Part shown: positions 44,892 to 54,493 of the stretch, piece after piece
Position numbering within the stretch: position 1 is the first letter of the stretch
Layout of the letters: every line of letters starts with the position of its first letter
DNA from: Bacteroidota bacterium
Lineage (GTDB): Bacteria > Bacteroidota > Bacteroidia > Bacteroidales > JAAUTT01
NCBI GenBank assembly: GCA_023429135.1
Contig: JAEYWD010000006.1
Coordinates: forward strand, 73,604-137,603
Direction of reading: 5' to 3'
DNA: 64,000 nt
Program-made: the position numbers and the translations under genes
Notes under the pieces: model-generated
Database searches by the model: none
Seen by the model: only the letters and a program-made list of their open reading frames with translations
Told to the model about the DNA's origin: nothing

Positions 44892-47315
44892 ATGAAACGA
44901 ATTTACATCCATATTACTTTTGTGTTCCTCCTATTTGCTTGCATTCAAGCAGGAGCCCAACCATACGAAAAAACCGGTTGGGGAGTAAAAGCACAAATCA
45001 ACAGTTTAAATGTAGAAGTACAATTCTATACACCTTCTATTGTAAGGATTTTAAAATTCCCTGTTGGAAAAACATTTGAAAAACAAAGTCTATCGGTGGT
45101 GCTTGCTCCACAAAAAACTGCATTTAATGTGAAACAGCAAGGCGATGAACTTTTAATAAAATCAGAAAAGGCCCTCGTGGCGATTAACCTGAAAACGGGG
45201 AAGCTTTCATTTTCGGATAATAAAAACCTGCTTTTAAACGAAAAAGAAGCGGGAGCAACATTTGTCGATTTCAACGATGCCGGAAATAAGACCTACACCA
45301 TTTCGCAATCGTTCGTACTCGAAAAAGACGAAGCTATTTATGGCCTGGGCCAGCTCCAACGCGGAAAAATGTCGCAGCGCAACATAAAAGTACATATGGT
45401 GCAAAACAATACCGAAGATTTCATTCCTTTCTTCCTTTCATCCAAAGGTTATGGTGTGTTTTGGGACAACTATTCACCTACCACATTCGAAGATAATGCT
45501 GAAGGAACGTCCTTTGCTTCGGAAGTAGGTGATGGCGTGGATTATTATTTTATGTCGGGGCCCAATGCCGATGGAGTAATTGCCGGCATGCGTTCACTTA
45601 CCGGGCAGGCTCCCATGTTCCCCTTGTGGACATATGGCTTCTGGCAAAGTCGTGAACGCTACAAATCGCAAGACGAATTGCTTGAGGTGGTTAAAAAATT
45701 CCGTGAACTCAACGTGCCACTCGATGGAATTATCCAGGACTGGCAATACTGGGGCAGCAACTATTTGTGGAATGCAATGGAATTCCTCAACCCTGGATTT
45801 AACGATCCACAAAAGATGGTTAACGATGTACATGACATGAATGCCCACATGATTATTTCTATCTGGAACTCCTTTGGCCCCATGACCAAGCAATACAAAA
45901 AACTGGAAAAGATAAATGCCCTTTTCAATATTGATACTTGGCCACAATCGGGTTCAGAAAAATGGCCACCCAACCCCGATTATCCTTCAGGAGTACGAGT
46001 TTACGATGCCTACAATCCCGAAGCCCGGAACATTTACTGGGAACATTTGAACAATGGTATCTTTAAACTGGGCATGGATGGTTGGTGGATTGATTCCTCT
46101 GAACCGGACCATTTCAATCCCAAAAAAGAAGATTTCGACACAAAAACTTATTTAGGTTCTTTCAGAAAGGTGCGTAATGCCTATCCTTTAATGACTATTG
46201 GCGGAGTTTCGGAGCATCAGCGTGCACTCACTTCCGATAAACGGGTATTTATTCTCACCCGTTCGGCCTTTGCCGGTCAGCAACGCTATGGAGCCAATAC
46301 CTGGTCGGGCGATGTGGTTGCCTCATGGGATGCCCTGCGCAACCAGATTTCAGCAGGTCTCAATTTTTCACTTTGTGGTATTCCTTATTGGAACAGCGAT
46401 ATAGGAGGCTTTTTCCTGTGGAATTTTAAAAATCCGCTTGAAAATGCCGACTATCGTGAGTTACATGTGCGCTGGGTTCAGTTTGGCGCATTCTGCCCTA
46501 TGATGCGTTCGCATGGCGAAGGATATCCCCGTGAGATTTACCAGTTTGGCAAAAAAGGAACACCCGTATACGATGCCATTGAAAAATACATCAATCTGAG
46601 ATACAGCCTGCTTCCGTATATCTATTCTGCCTCATGGGATGTTACAGCCAACCAGTCGAGCATGATGCGGGCGTTGGTAATGGATTTTGCCCACGATAAC
46701 CAGGCACTGGATATCAATGACGAATTTATGTTTGGCAAATCTCTTTTGGTAAACCCTGTAACACAACCCATGTATTGGAGAAATGAAGTTCGCGGAAAGG
46801 ATACAATTAAAACAGAAGATTTTTCTGTCATAAAAACCAAAGAAGTTTACCTGCCTAAAGGAGCTGATTGGTTCGATTTCTGGACCGGTGATAAATTTAC
46901 CGGTGGTCAAACGGTAAAAAAAGAAGTTCCGCTGGACATTATTCCGGTTTATGTAAAAGCAGGGTCTGTACTTCCTGTTGGGCCCAAGGCACAATTTGCA
47001 ACAGAAAAGAAATGGGACAACCTCGAAATTCGGGTGTACGAAGGTGCCAACGGCGAATTTGTCCTGTACGAAGACGAAAATGATAATTACAATTACGAAA
47101 AAGGAGCTTATTCAACCATCGGCTTTTCGTGGAACAATAAAGCCCGTACGCTTACCATCGGTCAGCGTAAAAGAACGTTTCCGGGCATGCTTTCCGAAAG
47201 AAAATTCCGGATTGTAATGGTTGACAAAAACAAAGGGACCGGCCCCAATGCAGGAACAACTTCCGACAAAGAAGTAAATTATAACGGAGCAAAAGTGATG
47301 GTGAAACTTTTTTAA
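44892..47315 (+). CDS. GH31 alpha-xylosidase-like enzyme
   Basis: The 807 residues have a signal peptide, an N-terminal beta-sandwich (about 30-230), a TIM barrel and two C-terminal beta domains. The nucleophile is Asp401 in GWWIDSSEPD and the acid/base Asp474 in TWSGDVVASW. The S-S-E-P after the nucleophile, in place of M-N-E-P, is usual for alpha-xylosidases and not for alpha-glucosidases. It carries no PA14 insertion. Alpha-xylosidases remove xylose from unsubstituted xyloglucan oligosaccharides. This is the main argument for a xyloglucan-like component in the substrate. Confidence 0.93.
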   Translation: MKRIYIHITFVFLLFACIQAGAQPYEKTGWGVKAQINSLNVEVQFYTPSIVRILKFPVGKTFEKQSLSVVLAPQKTAFNVKQQGDELLIKSEKALVAINLKTGKLSFSDNKNLLLNEKEAGATFVDFNDAGNKTYTISQSFVLEKDEAIYGLGQLQRGKMSQRNIKVHMVQNNTEDFIPFFLSSKGYGVFWDNYSPTTFEDNAEGTSFASEVGDGVDYYFMSGPNADGVIAGMRSLTGQAPMFPLWTYGFWQSRERYKSQDELLEVVKKFRELNVPLDGIIQDWQYWGSNYLWNAMEFLNPGFNDPQKMVNDVHDMNAHMIISIWNSFGPMTKQYKKLEKINALFNIDTWPQSGSEKWPPNPDYPSGVRVYDAYNPEARNIYWEHLNNGIFKLGMDGWWIDSSEPDHFNPKKEDFDTKTYLGSFRKVRNAYPLMTIGGVSEHQRALTSDKRVFILTRSAFAGQQRYGANTWSGDVVASWDALRNQISAGLNFSLCGIPYWNSDIGGFFLWNFKNPLENADYRELHVRWVQFGAFCPMMRSHGEGYPREIYQFGKKGTPVYDAIEKYINLRYSLLPYIYSASWDVTANQSSMMRALVMDFAHDNQALDINDEFMFGKSLLVNPVTQPMYWRNEVRGKDTIKTEDFSVIKTKEVYLPKGADWFDFWTGDKFTGGQTVKKEVPLDIIPVYVKAGSVLPVGPKAQFATEKKWDNLEIRVYEGANGEFVLYEDENDNYNYEKGAYSTIGFSWNNKARTLTIGQRKRTFPGMLSERKFRIVMVDKNKGTGPNAGTTSDKEVNYNGAKVMVKLF

Positions 47316-47384
47316 ATACTTAGACCAGAAGAATGCTGTGTAAAAAAATCGATGCATTTCTCTTCTTCTTAAGTAAAACTGTAA

Positions 47385-49181
47385 ATGAAGAAACAAGCAA
47401 TTTCAATATTGAAGTGGATACCAGCTCTCTTGCCTATTTTTCTTTTCGTGGGCAATCTCTGGGCCCAAACAGCAATGATCAATGTTGGGGCCAGAAACAC
47501 TATCAGTTTAAATGGGAAGTGGACGGTAATACTTGACCCTGCAGAGGCCGGTGAGTACAAACAGGTTTGGCAGGAAAAAAAGCCGCAAAAAAAGACCGAT
47601 TTCGTAGAGTATTCGTTTGATGGCGGGCCCGAGCTAAATGTGCCGGGCGATTTTAACTCCCAAATGTGCGAGTTAGCTTATTTAGAGGGAACGGTTTGGT
47701 ATAAAAAGCAATTTAACTGGTCCGTCAAAAATGGAAAAAGGCTGTTCCTGCATTTCGGGGCCGTAAATTATAAAGCCGATGTGTACCTGAACGGGGAGAA
47801 AATTGGTAGTCATGAAGGTGGTTTCACCCCGTTTCAATTTGAAATTACCAAAAAAGTAAAAAACGGGGATAATACAGTAATAGTAAAGGCCAATAACCAT
47901 CGCCAGGGCAACGGATTGCCGGGATATGGTTACGACTGGTTCAATTATGGCGGAATAACCCGCGACGTTCATTTAATTGAAACCGATGAAACCTTTATTG
48001 AGGATTATTTTATTCAATTAAAAAAAGGAAGTCTGAACACAGTTTCAGGTTGGTTAAAACTGAATGGCCCCAAAACAAATCAAACTATAACAATTGAAAT
48101 ACCAGAGCTCAAATTGCAGCACCGGACAAAAACCGATGAAAAAGGTTTTGCCAAAATAGAATTTAGAGCTGCTTTTCAACTTTGGTCTCCGGCTAATCCT
48201 AAACTTTATAAGGTAGGTATTTCCGGTGAAACAGATAAAGTAACCGATACTATTGGCTTCCGAAACATCGAAGTAATAGGAAGCAAGGTTTTACTCAATA
48301 AACAGCCGATATTTATAAAAGCAGTTAATATGCACGAAGAAAACCCATATAAAGCAGCAAGAGCCAGTTCTAACGATGATAATATGGTTTTGCTGAATGC
48401 GACAAAGGAACTGGGTTGTAACCTGGTCCGTCTGGCTCATTATCCTTACAATGAGGATATGATAAAAGAAGCCGAAAAAATGGGATTAATGGTATGGAAT
48501 GAATTACCGGTTTATCAGCATATTCAATTCTCAGACAGTGCGGTTCCTCAAAAAATGGAGTTAATGCTCCAGGAAATGGTAACCAGGGACAAAAACCGGT
48601 GCGGAGTTGTAGTGTGGAGCCTTTCCAACGAAACGTATCCGGGAACACCTGATCGTACCAAAGCCCTTGTTGAGTTAACACGCAAATGCAAGGCTTTGGA
48701 CTCAACCCGAATGATTGTGCATGTTATAAATACCCAAAGCTACGTCAACAACACCTTTAATGTTTGGGATACGCTTTACAAATATTCCGACCTGATAGCT
48801 ATTAACGAATATATTGGCTGGTATATTCCATGGCAAGGCAAACCATCGGAAACCAAATGGCAGATCGTTTGTCCCGATAAGCCGGTGTTTATCTCTGAGT
48901 TCGGCGGTGAAGCTTTATATGGAAACCATAGCGGCCCCACGGACGAGGCCGCTTATTGGACGGAAGCATACCAGGAAAAAATATTCATCGACCAGACAGA
49001 GATGTTCAATACCATTCCAAACTTATGCGGGGTATGCCCCTGGCTGTTGTTCGATTACCGATCGTTGGGAAGGATGAACCAGGTTTATCAGAAAGGTTAC
49101 AACCGGAAAGGATTAATATCCGAAAACGGGGAAAAAAAGAAAGCATGGTATTTAATGAATGAATATTACAAAAGAAAATAA
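47385..49181 (+). CDS. GH2 glycosidase of the beta-glucuronidase type
   Basis: The 598 residues are a short GH2: signal peptide (LWAQT), sugar-binding domain (GTVWYKKQFNW), Ig-like domain and TIM barrel only, as in UidA, with no LacZ C-terminal domains. Acid/base Glu416 is in SLSNETYPG and the nucleophile Glu505 in FISEFGGEALYG, close to beta-glucuronidases. The possible substrate is beta-glucuronic or beta-galacturonic acid, or a beta-galactoside; sequence does not decide. Its stop codon overlaps the start of the next gene (last base shared), so the two are translationally coupled. Confidence 0.9.
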   Translation: MKKQAISILKWIPALLPIFLFVGNLWAQTAMINVGARNTISLNGKWTVILDPAEAGEYKQVWQEKKPQKKTDFVEYSFDGGPELNVPGDFNSQMCELAYLEGTVWYKKQFNWSVKNGKRLFLHFGAVNYKADVYLNGEKIGSHEGGFTPFQFEITKKVKNGDNTVIVKANNHRQGNGLPGYGYDWFNYGGITRDVHLIETDETFIEDYFIQLKKGSLNTVSGWLKLNGPKTNQTITIEIPELKLQHRTKTDEKGFAKIEFRAAFQLWSPANPKLYKVGISGETDKVTDTIGFRNIEVIGSKVLLNKQPIFIKAVNMHEENPYKAARASSNDDNMVLLNATKELGCNLVRLAHYPYNEDMIKEAEKMGLMVWNELPVYQHIQFSDSAVPQKMELMLQEMVTRDKNRCGVVVWSLSNETYPGTPDRTKALVELTRKCKALDSTRMIVHVINTQSYVNNTFNVWDTLYKYSDLIAINEYIGWYIPWQGKPSETKWQIVCPDKPVFISEFGGEALYGNHSGPTDEAAYWTEAYQEKIFIDQTEMFNTIPNLCGVCPWLLFDYRSLGRMNQVYQKGYNRKGLISENGEKKKAWYLMNEYYKRK

Positions 49182-50122
49182 TGATGAAAAAACTAAAACA
49201 AACAGTGTTGGCATTTATTTGCCTCCTTACGATTAGCGGAAGTCTAACCGCCCAAAGCAAGGTAATTGACCTGTGGAATGGAAAGATTCCGGGTGCTATC
49301 CGCAACGATAAATTCAAGCAGATAGTTGATACTGCTGCTGGTTGGGTCGATAAGAAATCCATCGCCTATCCCACCCTTGCTGTTTATCCAGCCCCTGCGG
49401 AAAAGGCAACTGGTACTGCCGTGATTATTTGTCCCGGGGGAGCCTATGGGGGTCTTGCTGTTAAACATGAAGGCGCACAAGTGGCCAAATGGTTGAATAG
49501 TTTAGGCGTAACCGCTTTTGTACTGAAATACCGTTTGCCTGACGATAGCATTATGGAAAAGAAGTCTATTGGCCCCATGCAGGATGGACAAAAGGCAATT
49601 CGTATGGTTCGCAGTCATGCAAAAGAGTGGGGCATCGATCCCGGGAAAATTGGAATCATGGGATTCTCGGCAGGCGGACATTTAGCAGCCACCCTTTCCA
49701 CCCATTATAACGAAAAGGTATACCAATCTGGCGATATGATCAGCGCCAGGCCCGATTTTTCGCTGCTTATTTACCCTGTCATTTCCATGGACCCGGACAT
49801 TACTCATTGGGGTTCGCGTGTGAATTTGCTTGGCGATTCACCAACGCCGGAGGTACTGAAACATTTCTCTAACGAGTTCCAGGTAAACGGTGAAACACCA
49901 CCCGCTTTTATGGTTCATTCCCTTGACGATGGTGCCGTACCGGTGCAAAACAGCATCCGTTATGCATTGGCGATGCATGAACATAAAATCCCCTGCGAAT
50001 TACACCTTTACCAACAAGGTGGACACGGATACGGGTTGGCTCCCCAGGGAGGAACTCACTCCGCCTGGCCGGAAGCATGCCATAAGTGGCTGGAGGCGAA
50101 TGGATATTTAAAAAGGAACTGA
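49181..50122 (+). CDS. Alpha/beta-hydrolase esterase of the acetylxylan/feruloyl esterase type
   Basis: The 313 residues start with a signal peptide (SGSLTAQ) and hold a fold-3-type alpha/beta hydrolase: oxyanion motif ICPGGAYGG, nucleophile Ser163 in GFSAGGH, and Asp/His in SLDDGAVPV and GGHGYG. Similar secreted enzymes accompany xylan- and pectin-directed loci in this phylum. Translation is coupled to the GH2 gene. The 0.5 kb beyond it holds a palindromic repeat and a GH2 relic. Confidence 0.88.
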   Translation: MMKKLKQTVLAFICLLTISGSLTAQSKVIDLWNGKIPGAIRNDKFKQIVDTAAGWVDKKSIAYPTLAVYPAPAEKATGTAVIICPGGAYGGLAVKHEGAQVAKWLNSLGVTAFVLKYRLPDDSIMEKKSIGPMQDGQKAIRMVRSHAKEWGIDPGKIGIMGFSAGGHLAATLSTHYNEKVYQSGDMISARPDFSLLIYPVISMDPDITHWGSRVNLLGDSPTPEVLKHFSNEFQVNGETPPAFMVHSLDDGAVPVQNSIRYALAMHEHKIPCELHLYQQGGHGYGLAPQGGTHSAWPEACHKWLEANGYLKRN

Positions 50123-50194
50123 TATAATATGAATCACAGGCAATTTTTAATAAGGCGATATTAAATTTTTTAAAAGGGGAAGTGTTAAAGCTCT

Positions 50195-50272
50195 GTACAA
50201 CTCTGTGATTTATCTGTGGTTCTCTGTGTAACTAGTTATTTCACAGAGAGCCCACTGAGTAAAGACAGTCTC
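50195..50272. repeat. REP-like imperfect palindrome at the breakpoint of the GH2 relic
   Basis: Two arms of roughly 35 nt with CTCTGTG / CACAGAG and ACAGAGTT-type words are arranged around the centre AACTAGTT (50230-50237). Such CACAGAG-rich palindromes occur as dispersed repeats in Bacteroidota. It immediately precedes the GH2 remnant and so marks the deletion end. Confidence 0.5.
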
Positions 50273-50280
50273 TCTGCACA

Positions 50281-50598
50281 GGTCCTTTAAATGAGGTTCT
50301 GGCCAATGGACAGGATTTATCTTTTATAACCGTTGAAATAACCGATAAGGATGGAATTATTCAACCCAATGCCGCCAATCGCCTGCATTTCAAAATTGAA
50401 GGCCCGGGTTCCAATGCTGGAGTGGACAACGCCGATATTAAGGACTCTGATCCTTACGGGGGCGATACACGTAAAGCCTGGAAGGGACGAGCGCTGGTGG
50501 TAGTAAGGAGTAGCCACATCACCGGGGATATTAAGTTAACGGTAACCTCGCCTGGATTAACTGATGTTATAAATTTAAAATCATTTAAAAAGAATTAA
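50281..50598 (+). pseudogene. C-terminal remnant of a third GH2 beta-galactosidase
   Basis: The frame 50281-50598 encodes about 105 residues matching the final Ig-like domain of GH2 beta-galactosidases: NGQDLSFITVEITDKDG, QPNAANRLHFKIEGPG, DPYGGDTRKAWKGRALVVV and LTVTSPGL before the stop TAA. No catalytic part and no credible start codon exist; upstream in the same frame there are stops at 50233 and 50257. A complete GH2 once stood here and has lost all but its C-terminus, with a palindromic repeat at the left edge. Confidence 0.85.
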
Positions 50599-50638
50599 TT
50601 TTAAGGGCCTCTTGAAATAGTCAAATAAATGAAATAAA

Positions 50639-52342
50639 ATGAAAAAGTTATCCATTCTGGTTTTTATATGGTTTCTCTTTGCAGAAGTTCTTTCTGCCCA
50701 AAACTTCTTGTCACCAATATGGAAGATCAGTTTTCGCGATACTTCCACCGATCTGCAAAATAATTTGGATGTTAATAACTGGAATGATGTAAATCTGCTG
50801 CTTTCATGGGAACGTCAGGGCTACTATTGGAATAGCGGAAAAAGTTGCCTCGCAAAGAAGTTTGTTATACCTGAAACCTATAAAAACCTAGATTTTACGC
50901 TCTCTCTTAGTTTACAATGTAATGTCGAAACCATCTACATCAATGGAAAGTTTATAGGTGGAAACCTGCCTAATCAATTCTGGTCCGAAAAAAGGGGTGT
51001 TCAAACCGGATATAAAATACCTAAAGGTTTGTTAAATATTAAAGGTGAAAATATTATAACCATATATGTTTCCAACTTTTCCTACACCGGTGGAAAAAGT
51101 TATAATTCCTGTTTGTTATTACCTGCAAATGACGATAGTTATTCGTCTTTGCAAATTAATATTCCGGCAAAAGATCATTTGTTTTCAGTTGACAATAAGA
51201 ACGCCCAGGTTAATCTCGAATATAAAGCACGTAAAAAGGGAGCGATTGAGTTAACTATCGTTTCGGACTTTCATGACACGCTGGTTCGCAAAACATTTAG
51301 CATAAAAGCTGGCGAAGGCATTATTCCATTTAATTTTACAAAAGAAATTTCTCATCCCGGATTTTATGAATGTACAGCAATTATGAAAGACATAGGGTTT
51401 TCAGGGGCAGTAAGATGGTTTACAGTTTCACCGGAAAAAATCTCTTGTTCGGAACATACCATCCAGGGATTCAGGGAGTATTGGGATGAAGCACTCAAAG
51501 AGCTGCAAAACATTGCCCCTGAATTTAAAATCCAAAAGGACGATAAGCTTTCTGCCGGAAACCGGGATGGATACATTGCCGAAATGAAATCTCTCGGAGG
51601 ATTAACCATAAGAGGTTACTATTTTGTTTCGCGAACTCAGGGCAAACATGCTGCAATTCTACATGTGCCGGGTTATGGATATGGTTTTGACGAAGGCAAA
51701 CCATTTATCAGCTCCGCTGATAATGTGGTAGAACTGGCGATTTGTGTCCGGGGACATGGGATAAGTGCCGACGTGTTTAACCCTGAATTTGAAATTCCAG
51801 GCATTTGGGGATATAAACTTTGCAGCCCAAAGGAAAATGCCTATCGTTCTATTTACATGGATTGTGTCCGTGCGGTAGAATTTTTACTAAGCAGAGCAGA
51901 AGTTGACACAAATAAAATTTACGTGATGGGAGGAAGCCAGGGAGGTGGCCTCACATTAGCTACCGCCGGCTTGTGTCACAATTATATTAAAGGCTGTGCA
52001 TATTTTGATCCGTTTATGACCGATACCCGCGACCAACTAAAAATAAGGAAATTGTGCAACGAGGAAATTAAATCGTATCTGCAATATTACAACAACGAAT
52101 GTACGTTTGAAGATGCGCTTAAAGTACAGGATTTGATTGACACAAGAGGTTTTGCTGAATGGATAACCTGTCCTGTATTTTTTACAACCGCATTATTTGA
52201 TGATGATTGTCCGCCACACATGGGATTTGCAGTATTTAACAGAATAAAATCACCCAAGACTTTTAAAATCTACCCGGATGATAGTCATCTTGGAGAGTCG
52301 GACAATTATACTGAGATGAGAAAATTCCTGTTAAGTCAATAA
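50639..52342 (+). CDS. AXE1/CE7-type acetylesterase with N-terminal jelly-roll domain
   Basis: The 567 residues have a signal peptide, a GH2-type sugar-binding jelly roll (about 25-175; NVETIYINGKFIGG), an Ig-like segment and a C-terminal AXE1 domain (about 270-567). Nucleophile Ser433 is in GGSQGGG, Asp in LFDDDCPPH and His in DDSHLG. CE7 enzymes deacetylate xylan oligosaccharides and cephalosporin C and are usually ~320 residues without the N-terminal sugar-binding part; this longer type occurs in Bacteroidota. It would act on imported oligosaccharides. Confidence 0.9.
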   Translation: MKKLSILVFIWFLFAEVLSAQNFLSPIWKISFRDTSTDLQNNLDVNNWNDVNLLLSWERQGYYWNSGKSCLAKKFVIPETYKNLDFTLSLSLQCNVETIYINGKFIGGNLPNQFWSEKRGVQTGYKIPKGLLNIKGENIITIYVSNFSYTGGKSYNSCLLLPANDDSYSSLQINIPAKDHLFSVDNKNAQVNLEYKARKKGAIELTIVSDFHDTLVRKTFSIKAGEGIIPFNFTKEISHPGFYECTAIMKDIGFSGAVRWFTVSPEKISCSEHTIQGFREYWDEALKELQNIAPEFKIQKDDKLSAGNRDGYIAEMKSLGGLTIRGYYFVSRTQGKHAAILHVPGYGYGFDEGKPFISSADNVVELAICVRGHGISADVFNPEFEIPGIWGYKLCSPKENAYRSIYMDCVRAVEFLLSRAEVDTNKIYVMGGSQGGGLTLATAGLCHNYIKGCAYFDPFMTDTRDQLKIRKLCNEEIKSYLQYYNNECTFEDALKVQDLIDTRGFAEWITCPVFFTTALFDDDCPPHMGFAVFNRIKSPKTFKIYPDDSHLGESDNYTEMRKFLLSQ

Positions 52343-52370
52343 AATTTCTAAAAATCTAAATTCAAAAGTC

Positions 52371-54449
52371 ATGATAAAGAAACTCTTTTGCGGAATTATC
52401 CTTTTCGCCATTACAATCGGCACCAATGCCCAGACAAAAGCACCTGCCCCCTATGGACCTGTACCAAGTGAAAACCAGATGCGGTGGCAGGAAATGGAGT
52501 ATTATGCATTTGTCCATTTTTCGTTAAACACATATACCGATCAGTCGTGGGGTTTTGGAAACGAAGACGTAAAGCTTTTTAACCCCGAAAAAGCCGATTG
52601 CCGGCAATGGGCACGGATTTGCAAAGAAGCAGGCATGAAAGGCATAATTATTACTGCCAAGCACCACTGTGGTTTTTGCCTCTGGCCCTCGAAATACACG
52701 GAATATTCGGTAAAAAATGCTCCCTGGAAAAACGGCAAAGGCGATATGGTACGCGAAATGGCCGATGCATGCAAGGAATATGGTTTAAAAATGGGAATCT
52801 ATTTATCCCCCTGGGACAGAAATCATCCCGAATATGGTAAACCCGAATATATAACCTACTTCCGGAACCAGCTTACCGAACTGCTCACAAATTATGGAGA
52901 AATCTTTGAGGTGTGGTTCGATGGAGCTAATGGAGGTGACGGATATTACGGTGGAGCCAATGAAACTCGTAAAATAGACCGTACCACCTACTACGACTGG
53001 AAAAACACCTATACGTTAATCCGCAAATTACAGCCCAACATTGTTATCTGGAACGATGGAGGCGACCGGGGCGACCTTCGCTGGGTGGGAACCGAAGACG
53101 GATACGTAGGCGAAACAAACTGGAGCTTATTAAATGCTACCGGCGATGTCCCCTTTGATATGTTACATCACGGGGTTGAAAACGGGGATTCCTGGGTACC
53201 TGCCGAGGTAAATACCTCTATCCGGCCCGAATGGTTCTATCATCCAAGTGAGGACACCAAAGTAAAAACATTGCCTCACTTAATGAATACTTACTATAAT
53301 TCCATTGGTCACAATGGTACCCTCCTGCTGAATTTCCCTATCATGCCCAATGGATTAATCCATGAGAAGGACGAGAAAGCTGCGCTAGAATTCGGCAAAG
53401 CAGTGAAAGAATCGTTCGCCATAAACCTTGCCGGTAAAGCAAAAGCTGAGGCATCCAATACCCGTGGAAAAGACAGGAAATTCGGGTCAGCCAATACCAT
53501 AGATAACAATACAGAAACTTATTGGGCCACCGATGATAATGTTACCAATGCCTCGCTGACCATTGATTTTGGTAAACCTACCCTGTTTAACCGTTTTTTG
53601 GTACAGGAATACATTCGACTTGGGCAACGGGTAAAAGCCTTTACTCTAGAGGCTTTTATTAATGGTAACTGGAAGGAAATAGCCAAGGCTACAACTATAG
53701 GGTATAAGCGAATTCTTAGGTTCCCTACAGTAAATGCATCAAAAATCCGAATTAACATTACCGACTCCAAAAGCTGCCCTGTAATCGCAGACATTGGCGT
53801 TTACAATGCCCCCGCAATCCTCGATGCGCCAGTTATTTTAAGAAGCCAAGCAGGAGAAATAACCATATCGTCCAATGATATTGGACCTCATTTTTACTAT
53901 ACATTAGATGGTACTGAACCTACTTCCAAATCGGTAAAATTTTCCGTGCCTGTCAAAACCGATGGTAAAATTGTAGTAAAGGCTATTGCATACGATCCTG
54001 CATCGGGTAAAAGCAGCCCGGTATCGCAGGAAAAATTTGATATTTCACGGAAAGACTGGAAAGTAACAGAGATTACAGACAAAAATGCAAAGTTTATTCT
54101 TGATGGAGATCCATCTACCGTGTGGCACCAACGCAACAAGAAAATGCCGGTCGATTTGATTATCGATATAGGGAATCAATATAACCTAAGTGGTTTTAAA
54201 TACCTTCCCGACCAAAACAGGTGGAATTCAGGGATTATAACCAAATATGAATTTTACCTGTCGGATGATAATGTAGACTGGAAACAGGTTGACCAGGGTG
54301 AATTTTCAAATATCAAAAACAACCCGGTATGGCAAACCAGAACCTTCTCACCGGTAAACGCCCGTTATATCAGGTTGCGGGCTTTGCAAAACACATCAAA
54401 TGATGATGTAGCCGGATATGCCGAAATAGAGGTTATTACAAATAACTAA
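52371..54449 (+). CDS. Multi-domain GH29 alpha-L-fucosidase with two discoidin domains
   Basis: The 692 residues comprise a signal peptide, a GH29 barrel (about 25-345; FVHFSLNTYTDQSWGFG, ITAKHHCGFCLWPS, nucleophile Asp184 in EVWFDGANGG), a first F5/8-type discoidin domain (about 351-480), a chitobiase-C/Fn3-like insert (about 485-560; YYTLDGTEPTSKS) and a second discoidin domain (about 561-692; YIRLRALQNTSND). The discoidin domains probably bind galactosyl or fucosyl sugars. The sequence motif WAT after NTIDNNTETY is typical for fucosidases of the GH29-B branch with strict linkage preference. It belongs to a different branch from the GH29 at 27907. Confidence 0.93.
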   Translation: MIKKLFCGIILFAITIGTNAQTKAPAPYGPVPSENQMRWQEMEYYAFVHFSLNTYTDQSWGFGNEDVKLFNPEKADCRQWARICKEAGMKGIIITAKHHCGFCLWPSKYTEYSVKNAPWKNGKGDMVREMADACKEYGLKMGIYLSPWDRNHPEYGKPEYITYFRNQLTELLTNYGEIFEVWFDGANGGDGYYGGANETRKIDRTTYYDWKNTYTLIRKLQPNIVIWNDGGDRGDLRWVGTEDGYVGETNWSLLNATGDVPFDMLHHGVENGDSWVPAEVNTSIRPEWFYHPSEDTKVKTLPHLMNTYYNSIGHNGTLLLNFPIMPNGLIHEKDEKAALEFGKAVKESFAINLAGKAKAEASNTRGKDRKFGSANTIDNNTETYWATDDNVTNASLTIDFGKPTLFNRFLVQEYIRLGQRVKAFTLEAFINGNWKEIAKATTIGYKRILRFPTVNASKIRINITDSKSCPVIADIGVYNAPAILDAPVILRSQAGEITISSNDIGPHFYYTLDGTEPTSKSVKFSVPVKTDGKIVVKAIAYDPASGKSSPVSQEKFDISRKDWKVTEITDKNAKFILDGDPSTVWHQRNKKMPVDLIIDIGNQYNLSGFKYLPDQNRWNSGIITKYEFYLSDDNVDWKQVDQGEFSNIKNNPVWQTRTFSPVNARYIRLRALQNTSNDDVAGYAEIEVITNN

Positions 54450-54493
54450 GTCAGAGAATGGATAAATTAATTTTATATCGTCAAATATAGATC

